From: Dallia pectoralis
Lineage: Eukaryota > Chordata > Actinopteri > Esociformes > Umbridae
Reading direction: 5' to 3'
DNA: 64,000 nucleotides
Assembly: GCA_029465975.1 (NCBI GenBank)
Contig: CM055737.1
Location: 12,159,959 to 12,223,958 of the forward strand
Shown piece by piece: positions 38,421-49,938 of the stretch. A program made the translations under genes and the position numbers. The stretch's first letter is position 1, and each line of letters opens with the position of its first letter. The notes beneath the pieces are model-generated. The model was given only the letters and a program-made list of their open reading frames with translations. It was not told where the DNA came from and did no database searches.

Positions 38421-39224
38421 GGCAATACAGGATCAAGTGGAGAGCCCATATACAGATAATACAGAACAAGGGATATGTGGTTGTGTTGAGCATCTTACAT
38501 AGGCAATACAGGATCAAGTGGAGAGCCCATATACAGATAATACAGAACAAGGGATATGTGGTTGTGTTGAGCATCTTACATAGGCAATACAGGATCAAGT
38601 GGAGAGCCCATATACAGATAATACAGAACAAGGGATATGTGGTTGTGTTGAGCATCTTACATAGGCAATACAGGATCAAGTGGAGAGCCCATATACAGAT
38701 AATACAGAACAAGGGATATGTGGTTGTGTTGAGCATCTTACATAGGCAATACAGGATCAAGTGGAGAGCCCATATACAGATAATACAGAACAAGGGATAT
38801 GTGGTTGTGTTGAGCATCTTACATAGGCAATACAGGATCAAGTGGAGAGCCCATATACAGATAATACAGAACAAGGGATATGTGGTTGTGTTGAGCATCT
38901 TACATAGGCAATACAGGATCAAGTGGAGAGCCCATATACAGATAATACAGAACAAGGGATATGTGGTTGTGTTGAGCATCTTACATAGGCAATACAGGAT
39001 CAAGTGGAGAGCCCATATACAGATAATACAGAACAAGGGATATGTGGTTGTGTTGAGCATCTTACATAGGCAATACAGGATCAAGTGGAGAGCCCATATA
39101 CAGATAATACAGAACAAGGGATATGTGGTTGTGTTGAGCATCTTACATAGGCAATACAGGATCAAGTGGAGAGCCCATATACAGATAATACAGAACAAGG
39201 GATATGTGGTTGTGTTGAGCAGCA
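38421..39224. repeat. 81-bp tandem array inside the LINE 3' UTR
   Basis: Ten near-identical units with GGCAATACAGGATCAAGTGG and GATATGTGGTTGTGTTGAGC. The period is 27 codons and both strands stay open for about 270-320 codons, but the peptides have no gene context. Identity between copies suggests recent expansion or a collapsed assembly of a longer array. Confidence 0.96.
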
Positions 39225-39489
39225 TCGATATATACATACAATACAATGAGTATCTAATACAGGATGTACACAGATTAAAGTGTGACTAGCTGGTAGGTCA
39301 TTTGAGTGCATGGATTATATGACCCAGGTTATGGGGGAAAGAGCATTTGAGCTAATAGAGTGATTCAAGATTACAAACAGGCATGGCATCAGTGAGAAGA
39401 GGTTAGTGACAGTTAACAGATACAGAGATCAGACAGGAGTAGTTTAAAGGCAACTTGTAGGATGAGAGTTTCAAGTGTTTGGGGTTTTG

Positions 39490-39843
39490 TTATTCGTTCC
39501 AGTCATTGGCGACTGCAAACTGAAAGGATTGGCGGCCGTATGTTGTGTAGGCTTTTGGGGGGACTAATGCAATGTACCTACTTGAGCATAGACTGTGGGT
39601 AGGTAGAGCAATGGTGAATAGAGAGCTCAGGTACAGTGGGACTTTACCTAGCAGAGACTTGTCAATAAGTCGGTACCAATGAGTTAAACGCCAAGTAATT
39701 AACGACAGCCAGGTGACAAATGCGTAAAGCTTGCAGTGGTGATTGTTGTATGGGGCATTGGTAATAAAACGTATAAAACAGTGGTAAACCACATCCAATT
39801 TTTTCAAGAGCGTTTGAGGCGGTTCAATGAATGACTTCGCCAA
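39490..39843 (-). pseudogene. LINE ORF2 C-terminal fragment
   Basis: A 117-codon open piece after the reverse-transcriptase domain. It has LDVVYHCFIRFITNAP, HHCKLY, HWYRLIDKSLLGKVP and the terminal ANDWNE followed by a stop. In active elements this is the post-RT tail common to fish L2/CR1-like LINEs. Upstream coding sequence is interrupted and the RT catalytic domain is missing, so it is inactive. Confidence 0.75.
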
Positions 39844-40414
39844 AGTCTAACATTGGAATAACAGTCATCTTCATCAAGGCAAGTTTGGCAGCGTGAGTGA
39901 AGGAGGCCCTGTTGCGGATAAGGAAACCGATTCTGGACTTAATTTAATTTTAGACTACCGGTAGTTTGTTTATGTGCGGCTTGAAGGAGAGAGAGAGCTG
40001 TATAACAACACACCCAGATATTTGTATGTACCCACATATTCTAGTTCGGACCCATCTAGCGTGGCGATGCTAGGTAGACGGGCAGGTGGGGGCAGTGATC
40101 AGTTGAAAAGCATGCACTTAGTTTAACCAGAGTTTAGTAGGAAGTGGAGGTTTTGGAAGGAATGCTGAATGGCATTAAAACTCCTGGAGATTAGAAAGCA
40201 CAGTATCTAACGAAGGGCCTGATGTGTACAGTATCATTGGCATAGAGATGGATCTGAGAGTCTCCAACATGGTTGATGTAGCGACTGTTCAGATGTTCTT
40301 CCCACAGAGAAAAATATTTTGAAAGATGCTGTTGCAAAATCTTTTCAAAGTCCCCTTAACCAGAAATACGTCTTTTCAACATCCTTTGCTCAGTGGGTCA
40401 CTGCAAAACTACCC

Positions 40415-40880
40415 AAACGGTGGGTGGGGCATAGAACAGTGGGTGGGGCATATAAAGGTGGGTGGGGGATATAACTGTGGGTGGGGCATATAAATGTTGG
40501 TGGGGCATATAACTGTGGGTGGGGCAGAGAATGTGGGTGGGGCAGAGAACGGTGGGTGGGGCAGAGAACGGTGGGTGGGGCAGAGAAGGGTGGGTGGGGC
40601 AGAGGAGGGTGGGTGGGGCAGAGGAGGGTGGGTGGGGCAGAGGAGGGTGGGTGGGGCCGAGAAGGGTGGGTGGGGCATAGAACGGTGGGTGGGGCAGAGG
40701 AGGGTGGGTGGGGTTGAGAAGGGTGGGTGGGGCCGAGAAGGGTGGGTGGGGCAGAGGAGGGTGGGTGGGGCAGAGGAGGGTGGGTGGGGCAGAGGAGGGT
40801 GGGTGGGGCCGAGAAGGGTGGGTGGGGCAGAGAAGGGTGGGTGGGGCAGAGAAGGGTGGGTGGGGCAGACAAGGGTGGGG
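40415..40880. repeat. 19-bp G-rich minisatellite (GGTGGGTGGGGCAGAGAAG)
   Basis: About 25 copies. Left units end in ATATAAC or ATAGAAC, right units in GAGGAG or GAGAAG. Many closely spaced GGG and GGGG runs give strong G-quadruplex potential on the + strand. Open frames on both strands are artefacts. Confidence 0.95.
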
Positions 40881-41514
40881 GGTAGCCGTCTGACATGGCT
40901 TTTCGTACCATCAGATGTTGCCACGGTGAACAAGAGACTCTGCCTCGTCACTACGCACACAACCAGAAATCCCTTTAATCTGCTCTGATGTCCTCCCAGA
41001 CGGGGAAAGTGAGTGACAAAGCCACCCGTGCCTGATTAAAAATTGGGTCCCTGGATGCTGTGGATCTAATGACATGCCGGGTGGCTAGTGGCGGCTGGTG
41101 TGCGTGAAAGGCGTGTGTGCCATGACTCCGCGTTGGGGAAGTGCGCACCTGTGGCAGTCTCATTACCTCCTCCACCCTTCGCCTGCCAAGCACCTAGCAC
41201 TTCTCCGTTTGCATGGCGGCCGATATAAATGGATAATTATTAGAGGGATTCGTGCCTGGGATTCACCATTAATCTGTGACTTAGAGACAGGCTGTGACAA
41301 GGAGATGGAGGCTCACTCATTCTCTGTAACTGGGATAGGAGAGGAAGCTCCAACACCATCGTTTTTCTGTCTAGTTTCTTTGCGTGGCTGAAGTTTTTTG
41401 TTTAGATAACCATGTTGTTGTAGTTTCAGATTACTTGGTGGCATACTTTTAGATAAATCTCACTTTTTGTGTTCCTGTTCTGAAAACTGTATGAGCCTAT
41501 TTAAATGACCAGTA
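40881..41514. other. Unique sequence, nothing recognised
   Basis: No coding match and no repeat family recognised. Confidence 0.5.
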
Positions 41515-42200
41515 AATGTTGGTTATATATTACTGTAGGTTGTAGTTTTCCTCTTCAGGTTACTCTGTGGTTATATATTACTGTAGGTTGTAGTTTTCCT
41601 CTTCAGGTTACTCTGTGGTTATATATTACTGTAGGTTGTAGTTTTCCTCTTCAGGTTACTCTGTGGTTATATATTACTGTAGGTTGTAGTTTTCCTCTTC
41701 AGGTTACTCTGTGGTTATATATTACTGTAGGTTGTAGTTTTCCTCTTCAGGTTACTCTGTGGTTATATATTACTGTAGGTTGTAGTTTTCCTCTTCAGGT
41801 TACTCTGTGGTTATATATTACTGTAGGTTGTAGTTTTCCTCTTCAGGTTACTCTGTGGTTATATATTACTGTAGGTTGTAGTTTTCCTCTTCAGGTTACT
41901 CTGTGGTTATATATTACTGTAGGTTGTAGTTTTCCTCTTCAGGTTACTCTGTGGTTATATATTACTGTAGGTTGTAGTTTTCCTCTTCAGGTTACTCTGT
42001 GGTTATATATTACTGTAGGTTGTAGTTTTCCTCTCCAGGTTACTCTGTGGTTATATATTACTGTAGGTTGTAGTTTTCCTCTTCAGGTTACTCTGTGGTT
42101 ATATATTACTGTAGGTTGTAGTTTTCCTCTTCAGGTTACTCTGTGGTTATATATTACTGTAGGTTGTAGTTTTCCTCTCCAGGTTACTCTGTGGTTATAG
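41515..42200. repeat. 48-bp tandem array (core TTATATATTACTGTAGGTTG)
   Basis: About 14 copies, nearly identical. Two copies have CTCTCCAGG in place of CTCTTCAGG. The period is 16 codons, so a 231-codon frame stays open. It contains TATATATTA and CAGGTTACTCTGTGG in every unit. Confidence 0.96.
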
Positions 42201-43054
42201 TTTCATATGTATTGTAGTGCTAAACAGACTCTAATACCAAACAAGCCAGCTGTCACCCATACTTTCAGCCCCCCTTTCCCCTCTCTGATTGGCAGCCCTC
42301 CTGTTTTCCCATAATTCCTCTTGATTTAGACAATAAATTACACTTCCAAACCTGCTAAAGCATTTACAGATATTAAGAGCAGTGCATGACACAATTAAGC
42401 CCCCTCCAGGTAATTACAGGGCTAATTTAACAGGAAACAACTGGCACATTTTCATGTTCAACATGTTGCCTGTGTTTATCTGTTTCTCTGTCATACTTCA
42501 GAAAAGGAAATTCAATTATATATTTTTTCAGAAGGCTCAGGGCATCAGAGTTCTGTTAGTGACGGGATTTTAAGACGTTCCTTTTTTGCAATGAGTCCCA
42601 ATTGCTGCTATTTTTATTAATCTCTTCTACATTTTAATTATTAAGTGAATTAATCTTATTTCCATATACATTTTTATTTGTTTAGTTTATTTTATTAACT
42701 CTGTCTTTGTAATGTACACTGAAATAAGACACTTGTCAAATAAATAATATAAAGTTTGAGAAGGTTTTTTTATAGTTTCATGTAACCATCAGTTTCCATG
42801 TCACAGGGACATTTAAACAGTTTTCTTCTTAAGGGGTCTGACCTATGTCTCAGTGGTGATCTGATCTTGTCCTAAAGGTTGGAGTGCCAGCACAAGTGAA
42901 TATGATGCCCCAGAGGGCTGCCGGATGAGCCGGACAGACCTCCACCCCAGACCCTGGGCAGATGGTCAGCTGGCCTGTCCAATGCCAGGACACATGGAGT
43001 GATCATTGAGATTCAGAGACAGTTATCTGTAATATACTACACCAAGGGATGAGG
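42201..43054. other. Unique AT-rich sequence
   Basis: No supported exon. Oddly AT-rich at 42600-42760. Confidence 0.5.

Positions 43055-43055
<1 letters not shown>

Positions 43056-43144
<89 letters not shown>
43056..43144. repeat. GT microsatellite
   Basis: Uninterrupted (GT)n of about 88 bp. Confidence 0.97.
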
Positions 43145-43146
<2 letters not shown>

Positions 43147-43990
43147 CACAGGCTTTTAATGGTAGGTGTGTGTGAAGGTTGTTGGAACACGGATGAGGAG
43201 AGCCTGTCATCACATCTTGCCTTTCCAATGCCCTGTGGGAGAGAAGTTCACAAAGCCAAAGTAATTATCCACTCATCTACCACGGCAGGCAGTGTAGTTA
43301 GACATGTTTGTGTGTGTGCGTATGCGCACGTGTGTGTGTGTGGATTCATGCACCCCTGTGTGTAGTATAGTAATTTCTATTCATAAGTGTGATGATAGGA
43401 AAGAAAACAGGAGAATTACTTGAATTTGTTCATGTACATTAACACCCACTCATAATTCTACTTGGGGAACTGATGTTATTAGTTCTGTATGCAATAGATG
43501 GAACTGTTGATTTGTTCGATTGCTCATGGTGTCCCCTGGCTGTAGCTTGGTTGTCTACAAGACAAATCCAGTGACCCGCACATTGCTGCTCACTGACCCT
43601 GTGACTCTGTGGAGGACAAGTAATGGCCGACATTTGGCACATTACGGCTGACATTTGGCAAAGAACCGTCCACACTTGGTGGTTGAGCTGTTTAACTGCC
43701 AATGGTGGGCATCTATGATGTGCCCCCAGAGGAACACCTAGTGTTGTAAGACACGGCAGGCCAATGTACAGGCCGCTTGTGTGTTCAACTCCTCTACTTA
43801 TTCCTGTGCGTCTTCCTTCGTTAGTCTAATCCCGGGATCTATTTCTTCTCTCGGTGTTGCCTGCTTGCTTTGCATTTCTTTGCATTACGTTTTTCTTAGT
43901 AGGGTTGTCCCTGTATGGTCAATTTCTTGATTCTTATTTACCTTTTAAAAACTTTTGCAGACTATTTCCCCTGAAAATATTTAGGACATG
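43145..43990. other. Unique sequence, nothing recognised
   Basis: Short GT runs near 43309-43341. No exon match. Confidence 0.5.
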
Positions 43991-44101
<111 letters not shown>

Positions 44102-44339
44102 TACTGTCTCCTCATCCTTTCATAGGCTTTGTCTCTTTTCTGCTTTCTGTATGACATACTCTGAACAGCTGTATATCATAAACAGTATACATACATACAT
44201 TGATGAGCTGAAACATAGGTTAAGTAAATAATGTTAATCTTCTGCTAACAAGGACTCATGTCAAGGTCCGGGTAGATTAGATGGTTGGTAAACAATCAGT
44301 TCTTGTTTTCAACGTGTAGGATGCAGGGGACATGGGCAG

Positions 44340-44975
44340 GAGTAATGACCTGAGCGACTTTGACAAGGGCCAAATTGATATGGCCAGATGACTGGGTCAG
44401 AGCATCTCTGAAATTGCAAGGGTTGTGGGTCAGCAAGTGCCTAGGAACAAGGGTGTTATGGGGGACAAACCGGCAACAGGGGGCCCAAAACTCATCAATG
44501 CACAAGGGTAGCAAAGGCAATCCGGTCTGGTCCGATCCGATAGAAAGTCTCCTGTGGCACAAGTTCCATATTTTCTTTATGGTGATGACAAGAGGAATGC
44601 GTCACACCTGGGTCCTGGCATTCATGTGGGCATCAATTTGACCCGTGCCATCTACATAAACGCAGACCAAGTACTCCCCTTGATGGTTATGGTATTTCCT
44701 GGTGGCTGTGGCCTCGTTTAGCAGGATATTGCCCCTGGCACACTAGACACGTTGTCCGGGACTTGTTTATTGAGGAGTTCAAGATGTTACCCTGGTTTCC
44801 AAATTCCCCTGATCTCAATCTGATTTAACATCTCTGGGATGTGCTGGACCATCAAGTCGTGTCCACGGTGGTTCCACCTCACAACTTACAGGACTTGAAG
44901 GATCTGCTGCAAATGTCTTGGTGCCAGATACCACAAAATACTGCCAGGGGTCTTGTAGAGTCCGTGTTTCTGGTC
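44340..44975 (+). pseudogene. Tc1-like transposase remnant 1
   Basis: Read on +, ordered blocks match a common teleost Tc1 transposase gene: GACTTTGACAAGGGCCAAAT, CTGGGTCAGAGCATCTCT (helix-turn-helix region), GGCAACAGGG, then a large deletion, CCAAATTCCCCTGATCTCAA, TCTGGGATGTGCTGGACCA and CTTGGTGCCAGATACCACA (DDE catalytic half). The protein would bind terminal repeats and catalyse cut-and-paste transposition. Stops, frameshifts and the missing middle make it inactive. Terminal inverted repeats were not identified. Confidence 0.82.
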
Positions 44976-45000
44976 CTTTCTTTTATTGGTTACCTTGCCA

Positions 45001-45859
45001 GAACTGGGTCCCATCTCTGCCTTTGAATGAGACTTTTGATCCAATAAGAAGTTAGTTTACCAAACATTATCAAGTAGTTACGGAGTGAATAAGGTTAGTT
45101 ATTTCTAAAGTCTCGGTTGTCTGTTTGTGCCGAAGCACAGGTTCAAATGGAATCATTTGGTTCTTACTTTACACCCCATTTGTGTAAAAGATGCTTTAGT
45201 TCTCAGAGCTCTCTGGCACTATCCAACTTTAGAATGATCTGCTTTGTTAGTTGCTGGGGATTGTCTGTGATGTGACAGGTTGCTATGTTAGTCCAAGTTG
45301 TTTTTGACAGAACACAAAGAAAAGATAGGAGATGAAGGGGAAAAAAATAAAAGCAGAGGATTGATTTTTTTCTTCAAAGGTGAATTGCGGTTGCTGGAAA
45401 CGATTTGTTTCTTTTTCCTTCTTACTTTAAAATGTCTTTGTTTTCTCAATCTCTGCTTTGTCATGACTGCTGAGCGCATTCTGTTTAATTTCATTTGGCC
45501 CTCGGAGAAATTTAGTGATCATGATAGCTTCTTTGAATTTATGGCCAGACTGTCTGGAAGCATCTTTTCCCGATTCAGTTTTATGCCATTATGAAAACCA
45601 CGCGTTCCTTTTGCTTTTGACTGAATACAATTTAGTATTGCCTGACATGTTTCATTGCAAGATGGCAGGCCTTCTATGACAAGTCCAGTGATATGAAAGG
45701 ACATTTTGAATTAGTGCAATATCCTCCGTCCCATCTTCAGTCTCCCCATCTATTCATCCCTACACCGTTTAATACCTCAGTCTTCTCCCTCGTTCGTTTG
45801 TCAGTGTGTGTTTTAAACTTGTCTATTTTTGGGTGTGTTTCTCAGTGTGAGTTTGTGTA
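45001..45859. other. Unique sequence between transposon remnants
   Basis: No recognised gene. Several short open frames without homology. Confidence 0.5.
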
Positions 45860-45860
45860 C

Positions 45861-46527
45861 ACGTCTGTTCAAAAGTTTGGAGTCACTTAGAAATGTCCTT
45901 GTTTTCATTGAAAATATTGATGAAATGAGTTTGAATAGGAAATATAGGGAAATGAACAGGAATATAGTCATTCACAAGGTAAAACATTATTATGTTTAAT
46001 TCTAACTTTCGTCAAATAATTATCTATTTTCTGCAATTATAGCAAGACCCTTGGCTTTCTAGATATCAATTTTGTTGAGGTAATCTGAAGAGATTTCACC
46101 TCATGCTTCCTTAAACACCATCCACACGTTGGATTGGCCTAATTGGCCTTGCTTGTGTACCATATGGTCAATCTGCTCCCACAACAGTTCACATGGGTTG
46201 AGAGCTGATGACTGTGCTGCCCACAGAATACCAGCTAACTGCTTCTTCCCCAAATAATTGTTGAATAGTTTGGAGCTGTGCTTTTAACGTCAGTGTCTTG
46301 TTAGAGGAGAAAAATGACTCCAATCAAGCACCGTCCACAGGGAATGGAATGGCATTACAAAATGGATTGATAACTTTCCTTCTTCATGTAACCCTTTACC
46401 TTGTACAGTTGTACGAGATCTTTCGTTCCTTGAAAATGTATTAGATGGAACTTCCTTGCTTTCTCAGAACAATAATAGACTGATGGGTTTCAGAAGAAAG
46501 TCCGGATTCTGGCCATGTTTAGCCTAT
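45861..46527 (-). mobile_element. Tc1-like remnant 2 (internally deleted, minus)
   Basis: The left end TTCAAAAGTTTGGAGTCACT, then AAATGTCCTTGTTTTCATTG, is the terminal repeat of a widespread salmonid-type Tc1 family. It is followed by GTAATCTGAAGAGATTTCAC, CCGTCCACAGGGAATGG and, after a deletion, TTTCAGAAGAAAGTCCGG plus GGCCATGTT, the reverse complement of the transposase start. Most of the transposase gene is missing. It abuts remnant 3. Confidence 0.8.
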
Positions 46528-46539
46528 TCGATTGAACCA

Positions 46540-47515
46540 GGACTCATCAACCCAGACAACCTTCTTCCACTGCGCCACGCTCCAGTTCCCACGTTCTCGT
46601 GCTCATTGTAGCCTCTTTCGGTGGTGGGGCAGCCCTATACGCAGCCTCATATGCTGCCCTATACGCAGCCCTATATACGCTGCCCCATATGCTATCCCAT
46701 GCGCTGCCCTATACGCTACCCCATATGCTACCCTATACGCTGCCCCATATGCTGCCCTATACGCAGCCCCATATGCTGCCCTATACGCAGCCCCATATGC
46801 TGCCCTATACGCTGCCATATACACAGCCCCATATGCTGCCCTATACGCAGCCCCATATGCTGCCCTATACGCAGCCCCATATGCTGCCCTATACACAGCC
46901 CCATATGCCTACACAGCCCCATATGCTGCCCTATACGCTGCCATATACACAGCCCCATATGCTGCCCTATACACAGCCCCATATGCTGCCCTATACGCAG
47001 CCCCATATGCTGCCCTATACGCAGCCCCATATGCTGCCCTATACGCTGCCATATACACAGCCCCATACACAGCCCCATATGCTGCCCTATACGCTGCCCC
47101 ATATGCTGCCCTATACGCAGCCCCATATGCTGCCCTATACGCAGCCCCATATGCTGCCCTATACGAAGCCCCATATGCTGCCCAATACGCAGCCCCATAC
47201 ACGGCAGACGTGATGACCTTTATTGCACTAGCATTGATGAGCTTCCGGGTCCCACCCTTTGGCTTTGACAGCACCCAATTGCCAGTTTGTGGTTTGTCCC
47301 TCCTCGGACCACCATCAGTAGGTACTCACCACTGCTGACCAGGACCATCCCAGAAGTGGTTTTAGAGATGCTCTGACCCAGTCGTCTGGCCATAATAATT
47401 TTTTCCTTGTTTCTAAAGTGGCTCAAAGTGGTACATAGTCTTTAATGTGTGTATTAGGTGTTGCAGTAACGGGTCCGACTTCACCTGTGAGTGGTCGTTA
47501 TGTATTGGCTCATCT
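46540..47515 (-). pseudogene. Tc1-like remnant 3 with internal minisatellite
   Basis: Minus-strand element of the same family as remnant 1: AGAGATGCTCTGACCCAG (47367-47384) is the exact reverse complement of its 18-mer, and GCATTGATGAGCTT reverses its CTCATCAATGC. On the left, CTCATCAACCCAGACAACCT and CTTCTTCCACTGCGCCACG are transposase coding text in reverse. The right end CACCTGTGAGTGGTCGTTAT matches the element's 5' end. An array replaces the middle. Inactive. Confidence 0.8.
46628..47203. repeat. 24-bp minisatellite grown from Tc1 sequence
   Basis: Units read GCAGCCCCATATGCTGCCCT plus ATAC. Variants carry CACAGCCCC or CGCTGCCATATACACAG. The undeleted transposon has GCAGCCCCATACGC at this place, so a short piece of the transposase gene was the seed. 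About 24 copies. Confidence 0.9.
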
Positions 47516-47698
47516 CTGTGTGTGTGTGTGTGTGTGTGTGTACAAGTGCACAAGGTTGTATGGCCACATTGGGTCTGTGGCTGACCCGTAGCTGTACCAG
47601 GCAATCACTCACCCGCATCCTGCTGTCTCCAATAGCCTGTCTTCCACCCCCCCCTTCTCCCTTCCTCCCGTCCTGTGTCTACTGCTCGAGCTCTCCAG

Positions 47699-47929
47699 AC
47701 CAGTGTGTGGTGGGCCCTCCCCCACCTCTTCCCCCCACCTCCCGTTGCTGTCAAGGTTGTCCTCAGCCGTCTACTCACATCTCCTTCACCTGAAGACAAG
47801 TTGGTGAGGTTGTCAGGGTTGGACTGCTTGTTTTACCCGTTCTCCTCGTCTCCTCATTCTTCTCCTTCTAAACTCTCCCACCTGCTGGCGTACTGTCCAT
47901 GGCAGGATGCATCCGTTCAGGTTTGGCAG
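47699..47929 (+). CDS. Candidate exon of an unidentified gene
   Basis: A 77-codon block in phase 0/0 with acceptor GAGCTCTCCAG after a long pyrimidine tract and donor TGGCAG|GTCAGC. The peptide has SVWWALPHLFP, VAVKVVLSRLLTSPSPEDK, LVRLSGLDCLFYPF and LSHLLAYCPWQDASVQVWQ. Its pattern suggests an alpha-helical (HEAT-like) protein. I do not recognise the family, it is unlike the missing KIAA0825 C terminus, and chance openness in C/T-rich DNA is possible. Confidence 0.28.
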
Positions 47930-49131
47930 GTCAGCCTGCCTTTTGTTCTCGTGTGTGTGTGTGTGTGTAAAGTATTTTAGTTTGTGTGTGTGTGTGTTCA
48001 CTAACAGAGTAGGGTTCTTAGGAGGCGACCTCCACTGACAAGAAAAGAGAACCAGGCCACAAATAACACGAGTCAACTTGTTATGGGTGTGTGGAAGCTT
48101 CTAGAAGACAAATGGGCATGTTCACTGTAGGCAGTTGTGTTTTTTTTTCATTTACATGGCAACAGCTATGTTTCCCGCGGTCCGACACTCAACGGAGGAT
48201 ATGTTACTGGCGAACAAATCTTGTCTATCGACACGGAGTCAACGACATCATCAGTCGTCTCACAGCTTGAGTTTCGGTTCTGAAAGCTGGTTGGTCCGCT
48301 GAGACGCGTTGTCACTAGTGACTAGTCAAACAACCAATTGGGCAGACAGTCAGGGTTTTGTGGTCGGTGCCAGGCTTGTGTTTACAGTAGGATGGAAGCT
48401 AGTTGGGGTAACTTATCCCTACAGTATGCTGTTTGTTTTTGTGAATGTGTCAGGATGAGACGAGCCACAGCCGGGTCTGATCTCTGCTGATGTCTGTCAG
48501 TCTGCAGCTCAGCAAAGAGATAGTGTTGTTGTCTCCATGTTACTCAGCACAACATCTCCGGCATGACACTGCTGATAGTAATAATACCTCTACCTCTTTC
48601 TATTTCTCCAACTGTCTCCAACAGGCCCCCCTCAATTTCTCAACCCTTGCTCTATCTGTCTCCCTGTCTTTCTCTCCGTATGTCTTCCTCCCTCTCTCCC
48701 CCTCTGTCTCTCTCCCCCTCTGCCTCCCTGTTTGTTTTTCCGTATGTCTCCCCCTCTGTCTCTCTTCTCCTCTGTCTCCCTGTTTGTCTCTCAGCGTTTG
48801 TCTCTCTTTTCTCCTCTGCATGTCTCTCTCCCCTTTTCTATGTCTCCCTGTCTGTGTCTCTTCCCCTCTGTCTTTCTTTCTCTATCTTTCCCCATCTGTC
48901 TCTCAGACTTCCATTTCACTGTGTTTCACTTTATCTACTATTCTTTTCTCCTCTTTCCTCTCTCTCTTCTCTCTTCCTCCGCCCTCGACGTCTTTCCTTC
49001 CCTCTTTTATTATCACCATATAAGCACTTTGAGAATACATAGCAGGCTATTTACTATTGGGAATGCACTGTGTCGGTAACTGTGTGTGTGTGTGTGTGAA
49101 GTGAGCGTGCATGTTTGCATTTGTGTGTGCG

Positions 49132-49165
<34 letters not shown>

Positions 49166-49727
49166 ATGTTTGTATGCTCGTAACACAGCATTTACAAAGG
49201 GCCCCGGGAGGCGATACATCACTGCAGAGGAGTGAGCAAAAGAGATGGAGAAGGAAAAGAGAGAAGAGAGAGAGAGAGAGAGGGGGGGGGACTGATAGAG
49301 AGGAGATATAGAATGGAAAAGGAAGATGGAGGTCGAGGGAAACGAGAGAGGGCGAGGGAATGAGAATAGAGGGAGGGAAAAGAGAAGGAGAGGGAGGAAG
49401 AGGAAGGGATTGAGAAAAGAGGGAGAAGAAAAAGAGAGGGAGAGAGAAAAGAGTGCTGTTAGTCTAGAGAGCATCCGCACACAGCCATCTAGCTGAATGG
49501 AGCCTAAGCTGGGTCATTCAACTCCTTATTTTAGAGACATATTTGTGTGATAGAGAACAGTGACAGGAACGATCAAAGGCCTCATCCAGAAATGAATCAG
49601 TCACAGATGGCCACCGGCTAAGTCCCAAGGCAAAGTTCTCTTTCTGACTCCCCCCCGGCCCCCAGTTATTCTAAACATTATGAAAAGAATCGCCGCATAG
49701 AAATATTAAAAATACTAATTGAGCCAA
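47930..49727. other. Simple-repeat-rich sequence without gene
   Basis: Short GT runs at 47951-47968 and 49081-49165, CT-rich text at 48640-48990 and GA-rich text at 49230-49455. No supported exon. Confidence 0.55.
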
Positions 49728-49871
49728 GAGTGTGTGTGTGTGTGTGTGTGTCCACAAGCTTGTGTGTGTGGGTGTGTGTGTGTGTGTGTGTGTGTCCACA
49801 AGCTTGTGTGTGTGTGTGTGGGTGTGTGGGTGTGTGTGTGTGTGTGTGTGTGGGTGTGGGTGTGGGTGTGG

Positions 49872-49938
<67 letters not shown>

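Larger units (their letters stand above)
38275..40300 (-). mobile_element. 5'-truncated LINE, 3' part of ORF2 and 3' UTR
   Basis: Read on the minus strand, 40300-39490 is decayed coding sequence and 39490-38275 the 3' UTR. The 3' end reads GGTCAGGTCGAGAAAGAG then AATTTGTTCTCAACCGGCC, the familiar tail of a very abundant salmonid-type LINE. On the plus strand, TCGTTCCAGTCATTGGC and GAGCATAGACTGTGGGTAGG follow the known order. An 81-bp array has expanded inside the 3' UTR. Confidence 0.8.

Noticed and set aside
38287..39289. Frames of 270-319 codons with membrane-like 27-residue repeats
   Set aside because: 81-bp array inside a LINE 3' UTR, open on both strands; no start context or homology.
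41505..42200. 231-codon frame with 16-residue repeat
   Set aside because: Generated by the 48-bp array; copies vary at DNA level without codon bias.
46532..47338. Several frames with PYA, PIC or YRAAYGA repeats
   Set aside because: 24-bp array inside a dead Tc1 element.
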